The translations under genes were made by a program, and so were the position numbers. 64,000 nt of DNA, from positions 186,001 through 250,000 of the forward strand of contig BCHS01000013.1 in the NCBI GenBank assembly GCA_039545275.1. Reading direction: 5' to 3'. Below, piece after piece: positions 22,507 to 33,037 of the stretch. The notes beneath the pieces are model-generated. The model was not told the origin of the DNA. It worked only from the letters and a program-made list of their open reading frames with translations, and searched no databases. Every line of letters begins with the position of its first letter. Within the stretch, counting starts at the first letter, position 1. This DNA is from Pseudomicrostroma phylloplanum (lineage: Eukaryota > Basidiomycota > Exobasidiomycetes > Microstromatales).

Positions 22507-24476
22507 GCTGGAAGGTGCCGACCTGTCCGAGGAAGACTTGATGGGAGCGGTGAAGAGAGTAGAAGCTGTGTGCGTAGACGGTGAAGGGTCCAGGGACGGG
22601 GCCTGTCCACTGAGCTTTGTCTTTTGAGGGCCGATCTGTTCTTCACTATCCTGCTGGTCGCCTGGGCTGTCACGCTTCTTGCTGGAGCCTTCTTTCTTCT
22701 GGAGCCTCTGAGAACCAAATTCGGGGGCAAAGTGCCGCGGTCGTGTATACCTAGGCAAAGCAACTACTAGAGTAGGAGGCGATGAGGGATGCACCGAACG
22801 TTTACGAATTCTACGAGGTGATGATGAAGAAGAAGGAGGAGAAGGACAGACGAGTGAAGGAGAAGGGAGGGGAGACGGGGCAGCCTGAGTATCGTGAGCG
22901 GGCGTAATGGTGGCGAGTCGGCTGTGGGGACGGACGGGTGTGAAGTGTATGACGGGACAGGGAGGAAAGTGCAGACGATGTTGTCCAGAAGACGCGTCTG
23001 ATAAGTAGTCGAGCTGAAGGTTGATCACTTCCTTTGCGAAGAGGAGCTTCGCAAGAGCTCAGGAGCTTCGGATACAGCCCGTTGCTGATGGTCGTGTTGT
23101 TGGGTTGCGTTGAGGAAGCTTCTTGGAGTAGTCGCAGGAGTGTTCCGTGTCGCGAGGGGCTGTATTGCGCCAGGGGCTGGAAAAAGTGTCTGAGATAGGG
23201 GGAGGTGGTCTTCGCTGACTGCAGAGGTGGCCAAGGGGCCGTACTTAAGCTATCCCTCGGCCGCGCTAAGGGGTTTGCAGAGGGGCAGAGGGGCTAGGAT
23301 CGTTGGGTAGAGTCACGTCAGTGAGGCAGAAGGGACAGCAGAGATGGCCCTCCCGGTGAGGCAGAGGCAAGGAGGCGGGGGAGCAGCTCAGAGGGTCAGC
23401 GACGTGGAGCAGCTGGCCACTCTGTCACTGGCAGTCTGCCTCTCGTTGTCCTTCGGCACGCTCAACAGCAAAGCATCACATGCCTCCGTTCCCTGAAGGA
23501 CTGTCAGCAACGGAGTCGTGCGGCAGCAAAGTGTGCCTTTACTGCCGACGATTGCTGCCAGGCAATCCCTTGGTAGCTGAAATATCTCCATCCGCTCAGC
23601 AACCCGTCCGGAGAACGACGGTGATCTTCTCCGGACCTTCATACTCAAGGGGTCGAGCCGCACAGCCTCTTCGTCCTTTCAGTATCGTCAATCCGTGCCC
23701 CTCCCATTGGGGGAGGGTGAAGGATCGTGACGAGGTGCTTGGCGAAAGACGTGGCGAGACAGGGGTTCCCGAAGGATACGCGCAGTAGTCGAGGCGGGCC
23801 GCTGACCACTACATCTCTCAGGAACCGATCAGAAGTAGCAAAGCTTCTGGCCTCTCCACCTCACAGTAGTGGCAGGCTGACGTCTGAAGGTCCGGCGCAG
23901 TACCCTGCCGTGCCCTGCTACTACCACAGCCCTGGTGAAACGTCGGGCCTGTGCCTCCGGGCTGAGCTATGTTATGCGGCTCGAGATTGTCGTCATAAAG
24001 ACATACAGAGGTCGGCATCCATGAAGAGGTGTGGAGGTCTTGGCGAATGGCCATCGCATCCAATGCATCGAATATGTCATACTTGATCACCAAAGAAAAC
24101 TGATAGTCCTCCCCCTCAGGCTGAGCGAAAGGGTGCACGCACCGCTGACCCTGACGGTGGCCTATGCGGACAATGCCGCCGAATCGTATGGGAGGCGAAC
24201 AGGACAAATCATCGTTGGATCGTGGCACTTGCAGCATCGAGCATCGTTGTGTTCCGACTGTGACCCCCGCATCGGTGTACAGATAACGAGCTACTGGATT
24301 GTGATGCGAGGCAGAGCGATGCGAGATCCCGATTTCCCCCAGTCCGCACCCTTTCCGTGTTTCGGGATGCGCTCGCAGCTCCACCTCAGATAGCTTCCGA
24401 CCCACTCACATCCTTCCTGTACAGTACCTGATCATCACCACTCCTTGACTATGAGTACTCTCTCCGATCCTTAGAG
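22507..24476. other. Long spacer between divergent genes, 1.97 kb
   Basis: It separates the Zn2Cys6 gene (minus) from the F-box/WD gene (plus). The 500 bp next to the factor keep its reading frame open with Ser/Pro/Lys-rich coding-like composition (22507-23028), suggesting a missed exon or a translated leader. From 23050 to 24470 only short unrelated frames are present. One TACAGTA occurs at 24420. Confidence 0.5.
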
Positions 24477-27217
24477 ATGACGGAGCCACCTGCGGAGCTC
24501 CTCAAGACAGGCGTCGTACCTGATGGAGAGCGTACAGCGGCTCCGGCGGGAGGCTTACGAATGCCTCCTTCCGCCGTTGCCACCACCAGCACCCTTGCTT
24601 CATGTGCAGCGGTCAATCGCTTGCTGTCAGACGAAATCATACTTCGCATCTGGCAGTATCTAAGTGCTTCTGAGCTTGCTCGCCTTCAATGCGTTTGCCG
24701 TAGATTCAATAGGCTGGCTGCAGACCCCCAGGTGAGTTATTGCGGGTGCAATTGTGAAGGCTCTCGATCTAATCATTGTTGATGCTTTTCCCTTGATGAG
24801 CGTAGATTTGGAAACAGCTGTATCTGCAAGCGTTTGTTGGAGACTGGCTACGTCTCCAGCAGCAGCTCGATCCGGCATTGTCGCCAACGTCTGGCAAGCC
24901 AGACCCGCAAAGGTTTCTCCTTTCACTGCGTAAGCAGGGTGGTCTCTCAAGAGCATACTGGGGTCTCCCGGAGCAGTATTACATTCGGAGCACGCGAGCC
25001 GCGGGCGCCAATGAGGCTAGGTCGAGCGGCATTCAGCAGGGGATAGACACACATGGCTCGGGCCACAGAGCTCAAGACTGGGATGGCGCACGCAACGATG
25101 GCTTGGATTGGCAAGCGCTCTTTCGCGTTAGCTCCAACTGGCGCAAAGGTAGATTTGCCTTTTCGGAACTTCCAAATCCCACAGAGCAAGATGTAGCGCC
25201 TTCTTCAGCAGAGCGATTAGGACAAGCAGAGCTGCCTTACGAGACAACATCCCGCAACAATTCTGCTTCCGATGTCACAATCGACATCCGCCCTGGTAAC
25301 TCAACCAGCTCATCTGACAGAGACGTTTCCAATCGGTCTGGAGCGACGATATTGATGGAGTCTGCTGGCAATCTTCTCTTCACAGCTTCACGGAGCGCTT
25401 GTGAGGATGAAGAACGACCTGAGCACTCCGCAACCCGGGCGCCTTGTGTCAAGGTGTACCTTCTCCCGGTAGAGTCATCGAACAACCGAGCAATGGCAGC
25501 TGTGGCTCACGAAGACGCGACTGCCACTCCTCCTGCTCTGGAATTGCGATCAAAGGATCTGAAAGCGGCTGTCGCTTCGCGGAAGCTAGGCATGCCTGCG
25601 ATCACTGACATCAAGGCCGACACAGCCTCCAGCTCGGCAGATGTCCGATTGTTCGTGGCGTATTCGTCAGGTGATTGGTCTGTATTTCGTTTGACGATGG
25701 ACCCTTGGGCCGTTATCGGGGCGACCGAGGAACTCTTTTGTAGTAACTCCTCGCCTACATCCGCACAAAGGCCCTCGCCCGCCGTGATGTCCTCTTTCCA
25801 CTACCCGATACTGGCCACTTGCACAGGAGACTTCGACATTACCTTTTACAGCCTCAATGACCACAGCAAATCTGTCTCTGGAGAAGAAAGAATGTCCGCG
25901 AGGCTGCTTCGCAGGATGAAGGGATCTAATTGTCACTGGCCTGCAAGCATGTCGCTTGCCAGTCTCGCCGCTGCGCATAGCGACTCGGTCACATCACATC
26001 AGCAGAGGGACGACAGGAAGAGAAAACGCGTGCCGTCTCCAACGCATCAGGACCTGGAGCACCGTTCAAGGACTGGGGCTTTCCCATCTTTTGCCGGAAT
26101 GAGGGAGGCAAGGAAACGACGACGACAGTGCGAGGCACAGACGCCTTTGCCGTCTACAAACTCACCGGACGTCTGCGCAGAATTGTCAGAGCCGCACCAG
26201 GCCTTTAGATTAGACGTTGCTTATTCTACCCCTTGCTACCCAGACAATTGGTCGATCTCCTTACAAGAGATAGTAATTCTCTTGGACGGACTTGATAAGG
26301 GAGGCAGTGCTGTCATCAATAGCCGATACGCTACGGCTCGCCCGCGCTTGATGGGTCAGATGCGCCGGCCAGATACATCTCAAGACGAAGGCTGTCTGGA
26401 AGCAGACGCAGGGGACGACCCTCACTCATTTGTGAGAGGTACTGGGTCACCACGGAGCAGCTCGAGACAGGCAGACGCGCCGTGGTCCATCTTCTCGTCG
26501 CCTAGAGCCGGATCTGGTGTCTCACACGGTCATCGACCGCTCTACGGGAGAAGTCGTATCACCAGCATCGTCAACGATGAAAAGACTCTGGTCGCCGGCT
26601 CAGTGGACAATTCACTCGATGTCTACAAGATCTCTGGTTCTCTGAAGCGAGCTCGTCCTACGCTTTCCACTGGTGCGACCGCCCCACCACTTCAAGACCT
26701 GACTTTGGAGCATCACCAAGTTCTACATGGTCACGGCGCATCGGTCAGCTCAGTTGCGTTGAGCGGCAATAGAATTGTGAGCGGCAGCAAGGACGGCAAC
26801 ATCATGGTCTGGACTCTCAAACAGAGCTCTGATCTGGTCCCTGCAGGATCACAGGCCCATGCGATCACACTGCGTACGCCATCGCCCTCTTCTACTCCAC
26901 ACCTGCCAAGTACGGACGCTGCGCTGCCAAGGACACTCTATCGACTCTTGGCTCAGGCAAGAGCAGCGCACCACCAGCGCACGTCACGCCCTGCCCAGGA
27001 CCGAATGCCAATAGCGCAGAGGACCAGCTCGATCTCACCGAGTCAGGTCAAGCGCGTCAGTACAACGTTTGATCGAATTTTGAGTGTTACTGGGATAGGC
27101 GAATCCGATCTTTCTGCGGGGACTGCAGACTGCAGCGCGGCCAGGAGCGACCTGGCTGGGAAACAGGTCGATAATGGTCGCGGGGAGAAGCTTCAGATCT
27201 GGAGTTTTGCCGGGTAG
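24477..27217 (+). CDS. F-box/WD-repeat protein
   Basis: Exons 24477-24731 and 24806-27217 (888 aa). The F-box spans the intron, about residues 49-100: LLSDEIILRIWQYLSASELA, RLQCVCRRFNRLA, then IWKQLY. WD-type strands are scattered through the rest: VRLFVAYSSGDWSVFRL (about 365), ITSIVNDEKTLVAGSVDNSL (about 670), a clear repeat at about 720-757 (HGHGASVSSVALSGNRIVSG, then DGNIMVWTL) and a closing strand EKLQIWSFAG at the C-terminus. Long disordered loops separate them. F-box/WD proteins act as substrate receptors in SCF ubiquitin ligases; the layout recalls fission-yeast Pof10-type proteins, but I cannot name the orthologue. Substrate unknown. Confidence 0.85.
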
Positions 27218-27416
27218 TGATCTTCTCTGGTCAGGAAAGGGCCTTGCAAAGGGTAGCCATATCTCTGTAATGCTTACGATTGTAGCCGTATCGGAATGAC
27301 GCCCTGCCTTGGTGGGCTCAATAAATTGTATATACACAGGAGATCATCTTTTCGCCTTGCTCGTCGCTAGAATAGTACAGCTCAAGGTGGGAGGTTGAGA
27401 GCGACACTTGGCTGTG

Positions 27417-27654
27417 CTATGCGTTCAGGCTTTCGCAGGCATCCAACCAATCGGTGTAAACGTCAATTGGCGCGGAGAGGGCGTTCGTTGGTGTAGAGAA
27501 ATTCTGACCACAGATCTTGCAGGTAAGGTAGCCGATGCGAGTCTTCTCGTCGCTGGAGGAAGGGCCGGTAAGAAGCGGATTCGGTGTAAAGGTAATATGT
27601 CAGCTGCTATTCCTCTTGCTTTGCTCGTACACAGGTCCTAAGCCATACAGCGAA

Positions 27655-27685
<31 letters not shown>

Positions 27686-27909
27686 NCCCCCCCCCCCCCC
27701 CCCCCCTTCCCCTTCCGCAGATCCTCGGCCTCATTGCTTCCCCTGCAACCGGATTCAATCCTAAGCCTTGCGTCGAGTCGATCTGATGCTTACATCTTAC
27801 AGCTCACGCTGTTCGGAGTGGAACAGAAGAGGCACTTGAACGTCTTGTCCAGCGGTTGGGGTCCTTTCTTGCCTCCGACGGAGCGAGTCGAGCTCTTCCT
27901 CTTGCCCAT
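27417..27909 (-). CDS. ELF1: Transcription elongation factor 1 (Elf1/ELOF1)
   Basis: Exons 27909-27794 and 27552-27417 on the minus strand give 83 aa, the usual length of the family. The basic tail MGKRKSSTR leads into the zinc ribbon with Cys 26, 29, 50 and 53 (FKCLFC and LTCKICG), followed by LSAPIDVYTDWLDACE, which is diagnostic of Elf1. The protein binds RNA polymerase II near the DNA entry path and helps passage through nucleosomes; ELOF1 also acts in transcription-coupled repair. The single 241-bp intron (phase 2, GTAAGC donor, CTCCAG acceptor) contains the C homopolymer at 27657-27706. It is convergent with the F-box/WD gene and divergent from TFIIB. Confidence 0.95.
27657..27706. repeat. 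Poly-C homopolymer, about 50 nt
   Basis: An unbroken run of C with one undetermined base (n at 27686) lies inside the Elf1 intron, so the transcript would carry poly-G. True length is uncertain because such runs assemble poorly. Confidence 0.95.
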
Positions 27910-28254
27910 TGCTCTTAAGCTCTTGACGCAAAGATGCCTCTGGCGAGCTTCCGGCTACAAGTGCGAGGGGAGAGAGTGAGAGTATGATTGGGGAGGATGT
28001 CTGGGCACAGAGGAAAGCCGCCATCTCGTCTCTCCGACGCGGATGCTGATGTCTCGTCCGGCACGTCGCGCGACCGGATCGGAAGCGGCATCAGCAAAGG
28101 GACACAAATGCTTCCATCCCATCCTTCTCTCGCTCGCTCAGCTTGACTCTTCTACCACATCTGTCGTCCTGGCATCGTCACACCTCGCATCTTGAAGTCT
28201 TTCCGCGCTGACAACGTACGATTCTTGTCTGCCGAATTGAACAAATCGAGCATC
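27910..28254. promoter_or_regulatory. Bidirectional promoter of ELF1 and TFIIB, 345 bp
   Basis: The start codons of two divergent RNA polymerase II factors face away from this spacer. It is pyrimidine-rich near 28110-28200. No specific element is identified. Confidence 0.5.
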
Positions 28255-29755
28255 ATGGCATCGGCCTCGGTCAATGGAGGCCCCACGCAGATACAGGTTA
28301 GCATCCGCATCGGCCTCGAGGGTTCCGCTTAGCTTACGATTTCGCAGGGCCGGGGTGGACGGATTAGTGACTCTGCGTTGCAGTTGACCTCAGTACGTCG
28401 ATGGATCAGACGGTGTGCCAAGATGATGGGGCGGGGGGTTGAGGAGCTCAGATTCATCGTCGTACATAGTCGCCTTCTGTGATCAACCGAAGCTGCACAG
28501 TACTGACCGGTGCTTTCCGCCCATGACTGCCCCTGATCATCAGCAGCAACAGCAGCACCCCTCGCAGCGTGCGGTCACACAGCCGTATGCTGTCTCTGCC
28601 CGATATGCTGCTGCCAGAGCAGAGCGAGCCGCACAGGCTGCAGGAGCGAGCGCTATGCTCCAGGCCCAGAATCGCAAGCCTACCTTTACGGAGGCCAGAG
28701 ACATCAGACTGATCTGCCCGGAGTGCCGAGAAGACCCGCCTGATCTAGTGGAGGCGTACTCCAGCGGCGATCTGGTCTGTGGATCATGTGGGATGGTGGT
28801 GGGAGACAGGATCGTGGACACAAGGTCGGAATGTAAGTTGCCAGTGGCGAAGCGAACCCGTGGGCACCTCCCCTTTAAGCTGACGCTTCATTTAACGCAT
28901 CCGCTGAATTTGACAGGGCGTACCTTCGCAAACGAAGATGGAGACGACCCCTCGCGAGTCGGACAAGCCACCAATCCAATCTTGGACGGTCTTACGGAGT
29001 CGCTGGAGACTCGTATCTCATCCTCAGATGGTGGGTCTGGCCTGTCTTTTGCTCTGCAGCGGGCGACGAACAGGACAGCTACAAGCAACGCGAATCGTCA
29101 TATCCTGGAGGGCTTTGACGCCATCCAAAACAAGGTCGAGCGGATGTCGCTTCCTCGCTCAGCAGCTGAAGCAGCCAAGCAGCTATTCAGGCGAGTGCAG
29201 GACGAGAAGATCATGCGCGGGCGCAAGACCGAGGCCATCATCGCTGCAGTCCTCTTTGTCGCTTGCAAGCAATCCGGCACTCCTCGGACCTTCCCAGAGA
29301 TCATGTCCAGCGTCAGTGGCGTGACAAAACGACAAGTCGTCGATTGCTTCAAGGAGATCCAGGCTACCTTCGAGCTTGGCCAGTCCGACGCTAGGCCCGA
29401 AGGAGGTGCTGGACTCAACATCACTTCAGCCGTTGATCTGATCAATCGATTCTGTAACCTGCTCGGCCTGGAACGGATCGTCGTTCGCTCCACTGAAGAG
29501 ATCGCGGGCGTAATCAGGGAGAAGGGCTTTCTGGACGGAAGGTCGCCGGTCACCATTGCTGCTGCGTGCATCTACCTTACCACTACCATCTGGGGCGTTC
29601 ATCGCTCCACGAAGAGGATCGCTGAGGCTACCGGCGTCAGTCCCGCTACGATCAAAGGCAGCTACCGAGATCTCATAAAGGTCAAGGATCAGATCCTGAC
29701 GCCCGAGATCCTCAATCGCAGTGACCGCATCGATGCGTCACGCGCAGTCGCTTGA
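28255..29755 (+). CDS. SUA7: Transcription initiation factor TFIIB
   Basis: Preferred model: exons 28255-28296, 28348-28392, 28493-28832 and 28917-29755 (421 aa). The ATG at 28255 has a favourable context (A at -3, G at +4), and both upstream introns keep the frame. The alternative start at 28523, inside exon 3, has a poor context. A Gln-rich stretch precedes the zinc ribbon (ICPECRE, then LVCGSCGMVVGDRIVDTRSE). The B-reader/linker (WRTFANEDGDDPSRVG) is restored only after removing the intron at 28833-28916. Two cyclin folds follow (SAAEAAKQLFRRV, VIREKGFLDGRSPVTIAAAC). TFIIB recruits RNA polymerase II to TBP-bound promoters. Confidence 0.95.
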
Positions 29756-30083
29756 AGATGTTTCCGGTTGTCTGGGTGGTAGCGTGTTGAAGCTTGAGTG
29801 GTGCTACTGTGGAGCGGTAGGGAGCTAGTGGTGTCGTGGGGCTGTGAGTTTGCTGCACATCAAACATTTGTACTTTTAGATTTCTCCATTGCAATTGCAG
29901 CGCGTATCCTCTCACCACCATCAATCTCACCAGCCGCAATGCTTCATTGCAGACCCACGCCGATGCAGCTAAGTCACGAATAGTACGAATCCACATAAAC
30001 ACTATAGTACACTGTACAAAGGAGAACGCGAGAACAAAGACCTGCCTTTTACGTGCCTGCTGCCTGCTATGGCACCACAGCTC
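29756..30083. other. Convergent 3' spacer, 328 bp
   Basis: It lies between the stops of TFIIB (plus) and the DUF2985 gene (minus) and should contain both 3' UTRs. No gene seen. Confidence 0.6.
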
Positions 30084-32579
30084 TCAACTGTGCTGGCCAT
30101 TTTCTACACCGCTAGAGGCCATAAAAGAGCGTCGACCTTGTCCGTCCCTCTTGGATGCATGCATCGATGTCCTGCCCATTCCCTCGGCCTCTGCCGACTG
30201 GTGGTGCTTGACCATCCTCGCAAACGCCTCTTCCTCAATGGCAATCTTAAGTGTCCTCTCCACCTCTTCAGTCTTCTTCGTCTTCCTTCCACCCCAATAG
30301 ATGAGAAATCCGGCGACGGCATTGCACGAGAGGGAGCAGGCGATCAAGCCCGCCGTGAGCGCAGTGGGACGCACACGGTAGTCGATACCTGCCGTGACGC
30401 CCACCAAGCACGTTTGAAGCATACTGTGGGAGTCGAGGAGACAGACGATGGTGATGAGAAGATCCAGAGGGAAGGCGTGGTGCGTGGCGGTCTCGTGATA
30501 GCGGTAGAAGGAATGACTCTGGTGGAGCTTCCTTTGATGATGGGAGAGCGTTGCTTGCTCGTCTGGAGTGAGGACGACGACGTCCTCGCGCTCCTTGATG
30601 ATCTCTGACATGATGGAAGCCTGACGAGTGAGTGGAGGAGCCGGGCGAGGCATGTCCTCCGACTCTTTACTGGCTCCTGAAGAGCCGTGTGCCGGAGGAT
30701 GCAATAGACCATTGGCGCTTTCGCTACTGTCGGCACGGCTGCTGCCATCGGTAAGATCGCCTTCGCCATCATTTGGAGATTCAGATGGAGCCTCCTCAAC
30801 GTTCTGAAGCGCAGCCTTAGCCGCCTTTCTTTGATCCATCTTCTCCTTGTGGGAGCGATGGTGCCACCATCTCCTCGTCTTGACCTTGCCGGAGTCGCTG
30901 ATCGCTTGCGGGATGGCCCCTGGTGTGTCTCTAGAGGAAACAGCACTAAGGTGGGGAGAGGGCTGAGATGACGCGAAAGAGGGCTGCATGCTTGGAGTAC
31001 GGGAAGGGCGGTCGGCGGAAGTGGTGCCTGACTCCTCCTCTATGATTTGGCCTAGTCTGCCCGTGGTAGGTCGAGGGAATGCTTCGTTGTATCCCTTTGG
31101 TCGGGGAAGATCATTGGGATCCGGCAGCTTGGGTAGGTCTAGCTGCTTCCTGCGCTTCCAGCTGAGGCGGTGGAAGTGCGCGATGTGAATCATTCTGTAA
31201 GTGTCGACGAGTCTAAAAGGGGCGAAGCCGATACCAACGGCGGCAAAGAGACTGCACAGGATTCTGTCGCAGATCTCTTCCCACCAACGCTGTCTTGCGG
31301 CATCGTGCAGATCGATCCACTTCCAGATGAAGAGCATGATCACAGTACCCCATCCGGCCACGAGGATTCCATAGGTGAGCATGATGAAGCCCATCGGTGT
31401 CCGGACCCATACACCGAAGCCCCTGAGACCTCGCCTGAGCTTCTGGGGCCGCGTTAAGAGGTGATGCACATGATCATCGAGCTCATCTCTTTCGTCCTCG
31501 TCCATCTCTACCCAGGCAGGGATGTGATCTTCGGCGCCCTCGACGGGCTTTCGGCTCTTGATAGACATTGCACTGGCCATTCTGCTCATCCTGCCTGGCC
31601 GTTGTGCAGGGGTAGTGTCCTTCTTGACTCCTGACATCCCCTCTTCCATAGTGGAGCTTCCATCGGTGCGTCTGCTTGGCACCATACTGGTATTCCTGGG
31701 GGGTACCTTGGGAATGTCATGATTGACTCGACGAGACCAGAGAGAGGGTATGTGGGGAACGAAGATCGAGTTCTGGATATTTGTCAAGTTGTTGATCACT
31801 TGCACCTCTGGATCGATGGCGTCGAGGTAGTCTGCTACGCCGTCTTCGTAGTCCCCCGAGTGAATCGAGCTTGAAGAGCTCGACTCTCCATCGTGTGTTG
31901 ATGCAGCATGGCGCACGGAAGGGTTCTTGGACCTGGTTGGAGACAGTCCTCTTCCCCAATTCGTCATGGAGCTGAGAATACCGCCGCCCTCCTTGCCCTG
32001 GTCCCCCGTAGCTCGAGCGCCCTTGTCCTGAGCCGCTTGCCGCTGCGATCCTCCAGCAGCTTGAGGGTTCCGCCTGGAGGATGTCCTGACGGGTGCTATG
32101 CCTCCTTCCAGGCTGCTCGTCACCGGCGCCATGGAAGTTCCCTCCTGCACAGTCTGCAAGTCACTTCGACCACTAGTGGTTGGCAGAAGGCTGCCTTGCC
32201 GATCAGGGTAGGCAGGTACGCTTGCTGCCGAGTCTGAGCGACCCCTGCGGGTTTGTGTGGGCGACGATGGCCTCTGCGCAGCATTCCTGTTATCATCTGA
32301 GCGGTCGGTGGCCAGGAGCTGCTCTACAACATTGGATGTTTTTCGAATAGGTTGTGGGCGTCTGGCAGGCGGACTGTTCCGAAGTGTGGCAGATGCCTCC
32401 TGTGCGGCTCCTGAGGAGTCGTGACCAGGATATCTCTGTGCAGTCTGCTTTTCCCTACGCTCGTCGTCCACGGCCCTCTGGATGACGTCTAATTCCAGAT
32501 TCTGGCTGTTTTCGAGGATTGTTGATCGGCTTGGGCGATCCGGGGCGCCTTTGCGGCGAATTCGTACGGGACGACCCAT
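30084..32579 (-). CDS. DUF2985-type integral membrane protein
   Basis: It is a single exon of 831 aa. The first 330 residues are polar and disordered with many Ser/Arg/Pro. The membrane core follows an acidic stretch (PAWVEMDEDERDELDDHVHH): hydrophobic segments at about 395-420 (GFIMLTYGILVAGWGTVIML) and 435-460 (ICDRILCSLFAAVGIGF), with the conserved connector IWKWIDLHDAARQRWWEEI and DTYRMIHIAHFHRLSWKRR. Two more membrane segments lie near 710-780. This pattern matches the fungal DUF2985 family, whose function is unknown; cellular membrane not determinable. The ATG at 32579 starts a basic N-terminus (MGRPVRIRRKG). Confidence 0.8.
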   Translation of the reverse strand: MGRPVRIRRKGAPDRPSRSTILENSQNLELDVIQRAVDDERREKQTAQRYPGHDSSGAAQEASATLRNSPPARRPQPIRKTSNVVEQLLATDRSDDNRNAAQRPSSPTQTRRGRSDSAASVPAYPDRQGSLLPTTSGRSDLQTVQEGTSMAPVTSSLEGGIAPVRTSSRRNPQAAGGSQRQAAQDKGARATGDQGKEGGGILSSMTNWGRGLSPTRSKNPSVRHAASTHDGESSSSSSIHSGDYEDGVADYLDAIDPEVQVINNLTNIQNSIFVPHIPSLWSRRVNHDIPKVPPRNTSMVPSRRTDGSSTMEEGMSGVKKDTTPAQRPGRMSRMASAMSIKSRKPVEGAEDHIPAWVEMDEDERDELDDHVHHLLTRPQKLRRGLRGFGVWVRTPMGFIMLTYGILVAGWGTVIMLFIWKWIDLHDAARQRWWEEICDRILCSLFAAVGIGFAPFRLVDTYRMIHIAHFHRLSWKRRKQLDLPKLPDPNDLPRPKGYNEAFPRPTTGRLGQIIEEESGTTSADRPSRTPSMQPSFASSQPSPHLSAVSSRDTPGAIPQAISDSGKVKTRRWWHHRSHKEKMDQRKAAKAALQNVEEAPSESPNDGEGDLTDGSSRADSSESANGLLHPPAHGSSGASKESEDMPRPAPPLTRQASIMSEIIKEREDVVVLTPDEQATLSHHQRKLHQSHSFYRYHETATHHAFPLDLLITIVCLLDSHSMLQTCLVGVTAGIDYRVRPTALTAGLIACSLSCNAVAGFLIYWGGRKTKKTEEVERTLKIAIEEEAFARMVKHHQSAEAEGMGRTSMHASKRDGQGRRSFMASSGVENGQHS

Positions 32580-33037
32580 GGAGGGCGAGGAAGACGACGC
32601 AAGGACACGTCACCAGTGAGACCAGATATCCTGAAAGGAGAGTAGATGAGAGGAGGAGGATGTCAAGAGATCGAGGAAGAGTATGTGCCAAAGGAGGCAG
32701 GGCAGGGCAGGCTGCCTGGCCTGGAGGTGGTGAGCGGCAGTGGTGAGTTTCTCGAGTCTTTTGGCGTGCCGCCGCCGCCGCCCTCTGCCCCGCCCCGCCC
32801 CGCGCCTGCAATCACCGGCGCCACTGTAGCCGTGTGCGCCACTTGTTGTGTGTGTGCCTTGTGCTGTGCTCAGTTCCGCGCCTCGGTCCTCTTCGGCGCC
32901 TGGCTGCCCGAACTTCTTGGCCTGACGTCGTCCCGCTCACTTCTTCTCACGCCTCCCAGTTCCGGTTGATCCCCTCGACCTCACCTTACCTCGGCAGCAA
33001 GGCAACAGGGACGTGAATCACTCACTCCCGCCTCAGA
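32580..33037. promoter_or_regulatory. Bidirectional promoter region, 458 bp
   Basis: This spacer separates the DUF2985 gene (minus) and RRP36 (plus). It includes a GCC/CCGCCC-rich stretch at 32769-32812. No defined factor site is claimed. Confidence 0.5.

Noticed and set aside
22270..23234. A separate gene upstream of the Zn2Cys6 factor (frames 23028-22270 and 23234-23025)
   Set aside because: The first is the factor's own exon 1 frame extended upstream; the second starts without ATG and has no motif.
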